Below, piece after piece: positions 1 to 9,689 of a DNA stretch of 64,000 bases; within the stretch, counting starts at the first letter, position 1, and each line of letters begins with the position of its first letter. This stretch comes from Phorcus lineatus (Eukaryota; Mollusca; Gastropoda; Trochida; Trochidae). Below the pieces are notes generated by a model. That model had not been told where the DNA came from and made no database searches. It saw only the letters and a program-made list of their open reading frames with translations. The stretch covers positions 20,745,645 through 20,809,644 of the forward strand of contig OV121088.1 of assembly GCA_921293015.1 (NCBI GenBank), in the 5' to 3' direction. Position numbers and translations under genes: made by a program.

Positions 1-480
1 AATTAGCCACAGTTTACAGAACATTTCACAATGTTTCCTCAAATGGATATGCTTGTTCAAACAAACAACAGCACAAAAAAATGAAACATGAAGAATGAAG
101 ATGAAAATTGTGAAGATGTGATATTTCATCAAAAAATGATGTTTGAGTGATTAACATGTCTGATCGAAAATATTACAATTACTCTTCAGTTAATTCGCTC
201 ATTCTCAAGTGTTCACTCATTTAACATCATTTCTTACTTCGACCACCCTTGTAAGGTAGCTCAGTTGGTAGAGCCGAGAGCACTCAACAAATTTGCTATA
301 TACAATCTATTGCGGACAATAAAGATTACTATTATAACTAACATGACATATCTTGTGTCTATAAGGGCTTAACATGAAAACTGTACCAGCTTTGCTTCAT
401 ATGTTCCTGGCAACAGTCATTAATAGAGATTACAACAAAGTGGAAATGATTTAGGGAGCTTACAAGATAGCAATTGAAGT
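1..480. repeat. Dispersed repeat, copy I
   Basis: The first 60 bases (AATTAGCCACAGTTTACAG onward) resemble 3626-3685, and GATTTAGGGAGCTTACAAG near 450 resembles the block near 3690-3750. The two stretches are diverged copies of one AT-rich interspersed repeat. No coding sequence is visible. The left end runs off the window. Confidence 0.4.
250..270 (+). repeat. tRNA-like A-box fragment
   Basis: The stretch GGTAGCTCAGTTGGTAGAGC matches the D-arm/A-box half of a tRNA. No B box (GGTTCGAATCC type) and no acceptor stem follow, so this is not a complete tRNA gene. It is most simply a tRNA-derived SINE head or a tRNA pseudogene fragment. Confidence 0.35.
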
Positions 481-484
481 CTCA

Positions 485-2160
485 AATTTCAATTTCTTTT
501 CTGATTTAATATCCTCTGTTTCGTATCTCTTTGTGGAATTTACAGTTAATGCAACACAATTTGCTCATGTTTCTCTCCTCATTGAAACTGCTTGAAACAG
601 TAAAGTATGCAGTGTGGGAAAATACTTATCAGAAAATGCAAAAAATGATGTAGTAAGCCACATATTTGGATGTGTGTTATGGTCACTTCTATGTAGTTGT
701 GATTAAATTTGCATACCTTTCCTTTAGGAAAATTTTTAAAATTGGGTTTTAATAACATTTTGGTTACTACAAACTGTCATTTTAAGAAGAATACAGAACA
801 CAAAAAAAATTTAATTTGTATTTCAACAACCAACCCTAGGTTTTTGTGAAAAAAGAATACTCAAACCTAGAGGCCTTAACACAGATCTGCTATCCTGGTT
901 TTTGAACTAAAACAATATGAAATACTTTGCAACTTTGCTGTTTTCAAAGCACATTTTACTGCCTTGTTTTATTTGATATATATACGTTACGATACTTTAC
1001 TCAGTTTGCCTGAAGAAAAACACAAGAGAGATATACTTGACTAAGGTCGAGATGGAGAAAATAAAATGCTCTGTTTCGTATCTATATCCTACACCGTCAC
1101 TTTAGGCAGGATGACTGCTAAATTTATATGTATTCATGTTAGTGAGTAACATGTATGTTTATCTAAACAGATGGCCCAAGGCTTCAAGTTCACATTCAAC
1201 ACATTCTTGGCAAATCTCATCACTCAGTGTCAGTACACTCACAACCAGTCACATCCAGTGCTGCCCACATTCAGTCACACATACACTCACAAGTCACAAT
1301 CCGGAACTGACTGTAGATAATCTGTGAGGCATCCTTCACAACTTGACACATTTCCTGTTTGCTTGTGTGGCTGCTCAACAGCATGTCACTGTTGAATCTC
1401 TCTTTTCAGGAATCTGATAGTGAAAATTCTTACTCATTAACACGTGGCAGTGATCCACTATGAAATGATATTGTTAAAAGTATTGTGGAACAAAATATTC
1501 TGCAAAGAGCTTGTTTGAAATTCTTCACTAGTTACTGTATGTGACATTTTATTATGTCAACATATTCCCTCCATTCCCTGTTGGGTAAGGGGTCTTTACA
1601 CATATCAGCTTTCTAGCTACCGTAGGTCTTTTTGTTCTGGAGTAGAAAAGAAATAGGTTTTCTGGGCATGGTCCCTGTGGTCTACAATTCATAATTTTCA
1701 CTGGCTAGCGAACCTTTACACAAGATTTCATGAGAAGAAGTCGAAAGAGGAAAATTAATATTTTCCATGCATTTTGAAATTGGAAAGTCGAAGGTTAAAA
1801 GTCAAGCAATATAACTTCAAACATATTCAATGACTCATGCAGAAAACACAGTACATGCATCCCTAACATATCCCGAGAATGTATAAAATTTCGGAAAGAG
1901 TGATACAAATCTGAGGGAGGAGCTGACTTCCAAGTCAGGAAGGACAGGCAGTAGGACAGATGACACCACAACATGCTCCAACTGTGGCTTTACCAGCACA
2001 CTGGCAAACATGGAGATATCCAGGAAATCTCCTTGAAACTCTTCTAAAAGAGACACTTCACAAGTTGTTGCCATACATTATTAAGATTACATTTCAGTGA
2101 GAAGTATTAAACAGTTCTATATATTGTTGAATTAAAGACATAGTTGTATATTTATACATA
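485..2160. other. No gene seen (AT-rich intergenic)
   Basis: AT-rich sequence with only short ORFs of biased composition. A slightly GC-richer patch near 1170-1330 has CACA/TCACA simple sequence. I see no exon, repeat boundary or RNA gene that I can support. Confidence 0.5.
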
Positions 2161-2164
2161 AAGG

Positions 2165-3290
2165 GATTGTAATGTGTTGGTCTTTCCTGAAATTTATGAT
2201 GAGTTCTTTAGTTTTTTTTACATCCAACATAAGGAAATTGTTCTCACACCAGATTACAAAATGAATGAGTCCAACTAACGCGGTATCGTCAGCAAATTTT
2301 ACTGTTAGATTGTTGGGGTTACAACTTACATAGTCATTAGTGTAGAGAGTAAATAAAACAGGTGAAAGGACGCAACCTTGAGGGGATCCGGTATTTGTTT
2401 ACAAGATAGAAGAACTGGCTGAGTTAAGCTTTACTGAGGTCTAAAAATTAAAAATTTCTCAATCCATAATATCACATTGCAATTTACACCCATATTCAAT
2501 AGTTTCTCTAACAATATGTGTGGCTGGATGGTATTGAATGCAGAAGAGAAGTATACAAATAGAATTCTCACATATGATTTTGGAAGCTCTAAATGCTTAT
2601 ACACGCTGTTTCAGAATACAGAGTTTAGCATCTTCTACGCCCCTTCTAGCTCTATATGCAAACTGGTACGGGTCAAGCAAGAGCCTAACATCACACAATA
2701 GGAAGTTTAAAATGATGCGCTCAAAACCTTTCATAGCAATGGAAGTAAGAGTGATTGGTCTAAAATCGTTCATTTCAGTAGAATTTGTCTTCTTTGGTAC
2801 TGGTACAATCTTCGATCTTTTCCACATTTCCAGGATTACATTACAATTGATGGAGAGTTGGTATAGTCAGCAAAGTACATGGCATAACTCTTCACAACCA
2901 CAGTTTAGAACGATGCCGCATAAACCGCGCTTTCCTTATATTGAGTTTTGAAAACTGCAATTTAACTGTGTCTGATGTTACAAGAATGCTTTCTGCATCT
3001 TTAATGTTAAGATTATCAAGCACAGCTTGCCGTTCACTGCTAAAGTTACGAGTATCAAATCTTGCGTAGTAGTTGTTCAATTCCTCGGCATGTTTCTGAT
3101 CGTCTGTTGTATTGATAGGAGAACGATTGTTTGAACAGCCGATCATGTTCTTCACACCTAGCCATGTTTGTCGGCTGTTGCTGACCATGAATTGGGCTTC
3201 AACTTTCTCTTTATAATTTTTCTACATTTCTTTATCTGAAGATTAATTTCTTTCTGTTTTTCTTCAAGTTGTAATATCTCGTTAGCTTCA
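2165..3290 (-). pseudogene. LINE reverse transcriptase remnant (CR1/Rex1-like), copy 1
   Basis: Read on the minus strand, this gives the linker between endonuclease and reverse transcriptase (SRQTWLGVKNMIGCS at about 3180-3130, NNYYARFDTRNF at about 3090-3050). It continues into RT fingers (VPKKTNSTEMNDFRPITLTS near 2800) and the palm with the catalytic FADDTA motif near 2300. Frames shift several times and stops are present, so it is dead. It stops inside the RT after a LIINFRK block, so the 3' end of the element is missing, unlike ordinary 5'-truncated LINEs. The same element occurs at 23456-26290. The clade call (CR1/Rex1-like) rests on motif style only. Confidence 0.8.
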
Positions 3291-3378
3291 ATTGTTCAAC
3301 ATCATATCCAGAAACTTGATTCTATCACTCCTGATGCCCCAAAATGTGTTCTTGGTGACTTCAACAGCTCAACGTTAA
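3291..3378 (+). repeat. Inverted endonuclease fragment of the LINE
   Basis: Directly abutting the minus-strand LINE, the plus strand here encodes VQHHIQKLDS and then PKCVLGDFNSS, the apurinic endonuclease GDFN motif of the same element. Copy 2 has this sequence on its minus strand near 24800-24730, in line with its RT. In copy 1 the piece is therefore flipped relative to the RT body, as expected from twin-primed reverse transcription. Confidence 0.65.
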
Positions 3379-3479
3379 GCTTACTAAATCAGGCCGAATT
3401 AATTATTTCTCTTCGCCACGTGATAAAATGGCAGGATTATATATTGTTGGAGATTGCAAAGAATTTCACATGAGTTCTT

Positions 3480-3780
3480 TGAGGCATATTTTATTCCTAA
3501 ATGTCTTCTTACCAAAAGTTTTCACTGTGGATCGCTGCCACATATTGATGAGTATGATTTTCTAGTACAAGCAAAAAGATGTGCTTTGTCAAATGAAGTT
3601 TGAAATTATCTCCCTTTGCAAAAATTAGGCACTGTTTACTGCGAATTTCACAATATTTCCACAAATGGAGTTGCTTCTTGAAAGCTTGATTTAGGAAGCT
3701 TACTTATTCATTTAGTAAGCGTACCTAATAGCAATTAAAGTCCCATATGGCACCCCATAGATGACTGGTCTAGTAGTTGT
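3480..3780. repeat. Dispersed repeat, copy II
   Basis: A diverged copy of the sequence at 1-480; the best matching blocks are 3626-3685 and 3690-3750 (AAGCTTACTTATTCATTTAG). A related AAGCTTA/ATTCATTTAGTAAG motif recurs at 10885-11015. No coding potential is seen. Confidence 0.4.
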
Positions 3781-4142
3781 TAACACCTACAAAAACACAT
3801 CAAGTTCAAATTGTTTCCATGGAAACGGAAAAAATAAAATTAACCCCAAGAAAACACATTTACATTATATACCGGGAATTCCCGTATTTAGGCCCATGCA
3901 ACATTTAGCCCATGGGCTTAAATTTTGATTTATTTTTTTTGGTGTTGAAAATCAGGAACTTTCAACTCATGTGGCCATTTTCGACGTCTTCAAAATTATT
4001 GACTGTCGTTACAAGGCAATGTTTGTTGTTTTGCATAAAAAACAGTATCTTGATCTCATCCTATGAATGAATATTAATTTATCATATTCATAATGTACTG
4101 ATTTATTTCTCTCAGAAAATGTGTATCTAACATGTGCTCAAT

Positions 4143-4278
4143 AGAGATTATTGCCAGAGTATGTTATGATATCGTAAATATCACTATATAAACAATAAAA
4201 ATTGTATAAGGCGAGGTTTACCGAGCCTAATACATAGTGATATTGACGATATCAAAACATACAAAGGTAATAATCTCT
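4143..4278. repeat. Hairpin H1 (Helentron-like end, partial)
   Basis: The arms 4143-4190 and 4231-4278 form an imperfect 48 bp stem starting AGAGATTATTGCC and ending GGTAATAATCTCT. The apex has GGCGAGG...CCGAGCC. The terminal sequence matches hairpin H4 at 51253-51400. A TGACGTCA lies downstream at 4415-4422, as in the intact members. I do not find the partner TIR, so this copy is probably truncated. Confidence 0.55.
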
Positions 4279-4529
4279 TTATCAAATAATGTCATTTTGA
4301 AATAAACCTCCTTTTTCGGTTAATTTTGTGTCCCCTTTACAAACGAAAAGGGCGTATGAATATACTCACGTCATCACTAGGCAAACTCACATTCCATTTC
4401 GCATCATAGGAAAATGACGTCATACAAGAGAAAAATAATCCAATTTGTCAAACCTTTTACAACAACAGTGTACTCGTTTTGTTTGAATAAAACATCACAC
4501 AAAATACGTCATAAATGTTTCAGATATAT

Positions 4530-4760
4530 TTAATATCGTTCAAAACATTTGAAATTGAAACCGAGACGCCCTGTCGCCAGCCGTGGCACCTTTTTTGGAA
4601 TCTTCATCAGGCGGGAGTGTTCAAAGTTCCCTTCATACTCTACACCATCGATGTGCACAAAGTAGTGTTTGCTCCCATTATACATGTCAATAACACCTGT
4701 GATGGTACCTGTACCTTTGTTATCGATGTGAACACAATCGCCGATTGATGAGGCAGCCAT
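4530..4760 (-). CDS. Small hypothetical protein, 76 aa
   Basis: An intact minus-strand ORF starting MAASSIGDCVHIDNKG and ending FNFKCFERY. Its composition is much more protein-like than the flanking AT-rich DNA. The stretch GTGTITGVIDMYNGSKHYFV followed by HIDGVEYEGNFEHSRLMKI has the alternating small/hydrophobic pattern of an SH3/Tudor-like barrel, but I do not recognise the family. It sits inside the 3871-5779 TIR element, so it could be a captured 5' exon of a host gene or part of an unknown transposon protein. GT dinucleotides after residues 18 and 57 could be splice donors. No promoter is evident. Confidence 0.4.
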   Translation of the reverse strand: MAASSIGDCVHIDNKGTGTITGVIDMYNGSKHYFVHIDGVEYEGNFEHSRLMKIPKKVPRLATGRLGFNFKCFERY

Positions 4761-5779
4761 GTTTGTTCACATTGACGCTCACGTCTGCAAAACACATCAA
4801 ACTCGACACATCGTTTGTGTTGCTAAGGAAACGTTTTAGGATTCCCTCTTCTCAGTGCTGAGCTAGCAAAAGTAGTGCGACCTAGTCACCCTTATTTGCA
4901 TTATTATCGGGATCTGATAACATGATTACAAGATGGGTTTATTGCACCGATAACACAGCCCATTATATGAGAAATGATAATTCTAGACATGCAGTGTTCA
5001 TCCATTGTAACCAACGAAATATGAAAGGTATTTTCTACAAGATTGCTATTAATTGGTTAGTGATTAACTCAAGATATATATAGAATTGTCCCCTAACACT
5101 ATTTTTAAAAAAAGAATTTGAAAGATAAAAAATCTCAATTAAATCTCAGGCTAGCGATGTAAAATCTTCGTTGTGCATGTGACGGATTGACATTAAACAG
5201 TGAAATATTTACCTTTGCATTGCTTGTAAGAGTTTGAGGGATTTGCGACACAAAAAAAGACTGTTGAAATGTTGAAATAAGACAATCATATACTTTGAGT
5301 TCTGTAAACCCATTTTGTTGAGAAAGCTCAGCAAATGCATGGTGGTTCCTTTAAATTAATTTGTATAAATACGTAAATTCAAGTTCTATCGATTCAAAGA
5401 GACATATAAAATTACTTTGTTAAACGTTCATTCTATATGTAATTAATCAAGGTTATATGATTCCTCTTAACTGTAACGAAGTATTACAGAAAATACAAAA
5501 CAAGACTGTATAAGTCTTTGATTCCATTACAGTTTTGAAGAGATTTTTTGGGAGACAACCATTCTTCATACTTAAGTCATGGAAGAAATTTTAGTATTTG
5601 CTGATATGGACTATAATTGTGATTTGCATTTTATAGATTCATGATAATATTTCAGATTAATGAGTGTTTTTATTATTAATGAAATATTTGCCCCGGGCTT
5701 AATAATGGGTAAAATTTTTAATCACTAAAACAATGATTTTCCTTTTTTAAGCCCAGGCTTAAATACGGGAATTCCAGGT

Positions 5780-7486
5780 GGTGAGGCAGCAAAACAAATT
5801 TGGTGATAATTGGTCGAATAGTTATTAGAGTTATTCTCCGGAAACTATGGGAAAGCCGACCGTTTGAGGGATGAGGGACATAATCATTGAGTATCTCTTT
5901 GATATTACATAAAAACATTTCAGGTCAAGACCTCATTGACCTCTATAGTGGTTAGACAGTCACCATATCTACAGTTTTAAATTCCAACAGCCAAAGCATC
6001 CCTTAACAACACTTAAGCTTTCTACTGCTAGCCATTTAGGCCTGTGACCCTAATTTGACCATCTATTGAATATATTCTGTGAACATTTTGATTCTCTGGA
6101 AAACATATTTGTGAAGAAAATCGGGTTGAAAAACCTGCGTTATGTTTTATATGCATAATTGCTTATTCATAATGCAATGATGGTATCACTACTGATGGCA
6201 TGTAATAAACTTTAAAGGGACATCCCTGAGTTCTCTAAAAATTATTTGTTCATAACTTGAAATGATATATAAACTAAATTGTTCTAATTAAAAAAGGCTT
6301 GTGAATAAAAGTATATTTATTGATAGAATATACACATACTAATGTATTAAATAAAGAATGAGACGTTAAACAAAGACTTAAGCTTTTTTGTAGTGATAAT
6401 GATTGGCTTCACTTAACAATGTTATCCTTTGAAATGTATATCCTATGTGTTATTTGACTCTGTGTCAACTGGTAGCAACTGAATGATCAGCCATCAATTT
6501 AATACATTTTTAAAAAGAAACTAACCATAAATATAGTCTATCAAAATGAGCAAAACAAAATGTTGCCGTGTGACCAACAAAGTGCAACATAATAATATTT
6601 CTATGAAAAAAGTAAGTGAATACAAAGTAAAACTAATATTCTAAGTTGATATCACTGCAATACGTGTGTAATACATAGTTGCTGAACAAAGTTGCCGATG
6701 ATTTATTGTAATTTTGAACAACAGATGTTCACCAATCATAAAACAGCAGTCAAGTCCGAGTACTCATTTTATTATGAAAATTAATCATCCTAGTGTATTT
6801 AATTACAGTTGGTAACAACTTGAATTGAGACTGGGAAATATCTGACTGATATAACTGCAAGTGCAGTTAACTAAAACATAGATATATTCCATAATCCTTT
6901 GTCTTTGTCGAGACGACATTGCTTTCCTTATCTGTCAGCCGGTCTATGCTAAGCGACCACGCCCATTCTGTACACTTGCAGTATGTATAGGTATTTATAG
7001 CCTACGTACGTACCTCGTTCCAGGTGGGGTCCAACTCAGACTTGATCACCTGAGTTTTCTTCCTCGTACCTGCAAAAAGCCAGTGTAACCATCAAATAAT
7101 CTATTTCATAAGACACGATAAACTTTATGGCGCATACCGGTGTATGCCTGTGTTAAATCCGACGAATCACGGGAAATTTTATATACATTTCTTATTAAAC
7201 AGAAAACTTACCGAGAAAGTCAACTGTAGCGTATGGGTCACATTTCCCAAAAGTTTCTGGATTTGGAACGTTAGTTGCCCCAATTACTACAACTTGTAAT
7301 GACATATTGAATTAACTATCACCTTTTACTTCTGTAAACCCATCACTATCACAAACTTTCTATTTCTAAACGCCCCCTTGCGACAATGTGAACTTCGTGA
7401 CAGGGGAGGTAATCCAAAGCACGCTCCGGGCACTTCTCTCGACTGGGGTGGAGAGTTTGTGCGGGCAGTTTGCCCCTAAATCAACT
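5780..7486. other. No gene seen
   Basis: AT-rich DNA with short ORFs only. A somewhat GC-richer segment lies at 6930-7070 and 7385-7480. Nothing here can be called an exon or RNA gene from sequence alone. Confidence 0.45.
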
Positions 7487-7653
7487 TACCGTATTTCCTC
7501 GAATACAATGCACGTCTCGAGTATAACACGCGTACGAGCTACGAATACAACGGGGGAGGGGAAGAGAGGGGTGGTGGACTTTTAATTGAACCCAGGGGTG
7601 GGGAGTGCTTAGCGAAATAGAACCCCGGGAGTTGTATTTGAGGAAATACGGTA
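7487..7653. mobile_element. Short MITE, 167 bp
   Basis: Inverted ends TACCGTATTTCCTCGAATAC and its complement (TTGTATTTGAGGAAATACGG plus TA) enclose a small GC-rich core containing GGGGGAGGGGAAGAGAGGGG. TA at both edges would fit a Tc1/mariner-type TA target. It is far too short to encode a transposase. Its regular structure suggests a recent non-autonomous copy. Confidence 0.65.
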
Positions 7654-8000
7654 TGTTCAAGTTAAGGACAAGGAAGGAAATCTAATTCTATGACTATTGT
7701 CAGCGTGTGCTGCAGGTTTGTATTCATTTATAACAAAAGCCTGTCAGTGGAAACAAATGACTGCTTTATCACAATTAAGCTTGGACATGTATATATTATT
7801 GTCTTGTTTGAGACACACAGTCAAAGACAATTAATTAGCGCAAAACCATTCGGAAAGAAAAACAATGCGAAGCAGAAAGTCATTCGTCGACGCTATGTCC
7901 TTATCATGATTAATAAATCCATCAATCATTATGCAAAGATTCATGCGACTCCAGAAAAAAAAAAAAAATTCTGTAGGATAACCCTATACTAGTATATCTA
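7654..8000. other. No gene seen; short A-tract
   Basis: AT-rich spacer with a 13 bp A run at about 7956-7968. A 100-codon open frame on the plus strand (7690-7992) has no recognisable motif and runs into the A-tract, so I do not call it a gene. Confidence 0.4.
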
Positions 8001-8320
8001 TAGAATTTACCCAAGTGTCTTCTGATATCAAATATATCAACGAGCGTTGATATCAGAAGACACGAGGGTGAGATTCTGTTTATCATCCAAAACCATTTTT
8101 CATTTCGATTCCGTGAAAAATGTGTGAATCTGAACATTGCACTATTCTAAGACTCTCAGTGGAGTGACGTCATCATGTTTATGACGTCATAGATTTGTGA
8201 TGTCATTATACTTGATGATGTAAAACAATTGTGATGTCATGAACTTGACTGTAATAGGGCATTGTTCAAAATCTACTGTCAAAACGATATCTCCTGTGGA
8301 ACACAGTTTTGGATGATAAA
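8001..8320. mobile_element. Hairpin/TIR element H2 (Helentron-like, non-autonomous)
   Basis: The body 8079-8320 (242 bp) is bounded by perfect 15 bp inverted repeats: TTTATCATCCAAAAC at 8079-8093 and its complement at 8306-8320. Directly outside the left repeat is a hairpin (8001-8078) with a perfect 17 bp inner stem, 8015-8031 with 8047-8063, and an apex containing CGAGCG. The body carries TGACGTCA at 8165-8172 and 8182-8189. A terminal repeat at one end and a subterminal repeat plus hairpin at the other is the layout described for Helentron-associated elements. There is no coding capacity. Confidence 0.65.
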
Positions 8321-8625
8321 ATCCAATATTACCACTGTGTATAATGTAATAGGCTGATAGTCGTAAGCTATTATACGGTCACCGTAAGATGGCGGCAACC
8401 GATCACGCTAGGAGTTTTCATATTTTGTTTTCAGCTCAACACCTGTCTATGATAGAAGCTAAAAAATATTGGAGATATTGAGATAAATCAAGTGCGATTG
8501 TCCCACAGGTCTCTCATATTTAGTACGAAGATACTGCCACACTTCATATCAGAATGACCATAAATAATTGTTAGGATGACCGTTAAGTGTCGCCTACACG
8601 CTAACATGATGACCGTAAATTGATC

Positions 8626-9040
8626 AAATCCGCATGAACTACGATATCGGAAATATTGAAATTTTTCTTACAACCAGAAGGGCGAAAACGGCAGCTGCTA
8701 CCTTAATCAAATAACATTGGTTATAAACTTTTAAAAATTGGTTAAGTCACAAGATTGCTATAATATACAATAGTTCATCCTATATTCTCAGTTAAGCCGC
8801 GTACTTTAACTAGTTTAGCCGTTTTCAACTGTCAATATTTTTCCATAGTGTGCACAACTGACTATATCTTTTTATATCTCTAAGCCGACTTCGGCCGTCT
8901 TAAGTTTTTCATTGTTGATTCGGGTCAAGTGTAAAGATTAATATGCAATTCATTTCGATAGAAATTAAAGTGAGGGCATGCCTATATCCTCATATGGCTT
9001 AAAATAGCCCATTTCAAACGAAAAAGCAAGCTATAGTGCC
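8626..9040 (+). mobile_element. CACTAGTG-TIR element, truncated copy
   Basis: This stretch matches 49434-49866 in the same orientation. It starts at AAATCCGCATGAACTACG and lacks the outer left end. It abuts an inverted copy (9046-9673) at the palindromic junction AGTGCCTTTAAGGCACT, so the two elements share one end. No functional ORF remains. Confidence 0.65.
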
Positions 9041-9045
9041 TTTAA

Positions 9046-9673
9046 GGCACTAGTACACGCTTTTATGGTTTAATGTGGCTATTTTAAGATTTAAGAGGAC
9101 TTATGAATTCACTTAAGCTTTCTATCGATGCAAAGAAATACTTAAAAGTCTTTACAGTTGACCTGCAATTTACAATGAAAAAGTTTAGACAGCCGCTGTC
9201 GGCTTGGACATATAAAAAATCTATGGTTAGCTGTGCACAAAACGGATAAATTATGGACAGTTGAACGTGGCTGAACTAGTATTAGGTGCAGCTATTGAAT
9301 TTACCTAAACTCTGAACTGAGAACAAATAATGAAATATGTTATAATGATATATGAAGGACCATGTTGTAAATAAACCGATTTAAAAACAAATCATTAGCA
9401 TTGTTATTAGATTGACCAACGCGTCTGCCGTTTCCGCTTTTCTGTTTATAAGCAACATATTAACAATTCCGATATCGTAGTTCATGCGGATTTAAAGTTA
9501 CGTTGCATTAAATACTTCCGGCCTTTAAAAATCAACTTTACTACCTGAATACGTTAATATTTGTTAAATAACTTACGAGGTAGATTACTTGAGTGAGGGT
9601 CTAAGTAATATCGAGAAATATACAGTATCTGTGCATTCGTTGTGTTCACGAAATATTGGTGTGCACTAGTGCG
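9046..9673 (-). mobile_element. CACTAGTG-TIR element, full copy, inverted
   Basis: A 628 bp copy of the element at 49258-49868 in reverse orientation, bounded by GGCACTAGTACACGC and the complement of CGCACTAGTGCAC. An open frame from 9103 reads MNSLKLSIDAKKYL and resembles the 66-codon frame at 49810-49610 in the other copy, but it breaks after about 45 codons. The element therefore appears non-autonomous. The superfamily cannot be set from these ends. Confidence 0.65.
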
Positions 9674-9689
9674 TTTAAAGCGTTTTCTA

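Larger units (their letters stand above)
3871..5779. mobile_element. TIR element, about 1.9 kb, non-autonomous
   Basis: The ends are inverted copies: ACCGGGAATTCCCGTATTTA at 3871-3890 and the complement of ACCTGGAATTCCCGTATTTA at 5760-5779, followed inward on both sides by GGCC/AAGCCC-rich sequence. No transposase ORF is present. The interior holds a hairpin element end (4143-4278) and a compact 76-residue ORF (4530-4760). I cannot define a clean target duplication. The superfamily is unknown. Confidence 0.6.

Noticed and set aside
250..330. A functional tRNA gene
   Set aside because: Only the A-box half is present; no anticodon arm, B box or acceptor pairing can be formed.
7922..8137. Minus-strand 71-codon ORF
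   Set aside because: It runs through the hairpin of element H2; an accidental frame across an inverted repeat.
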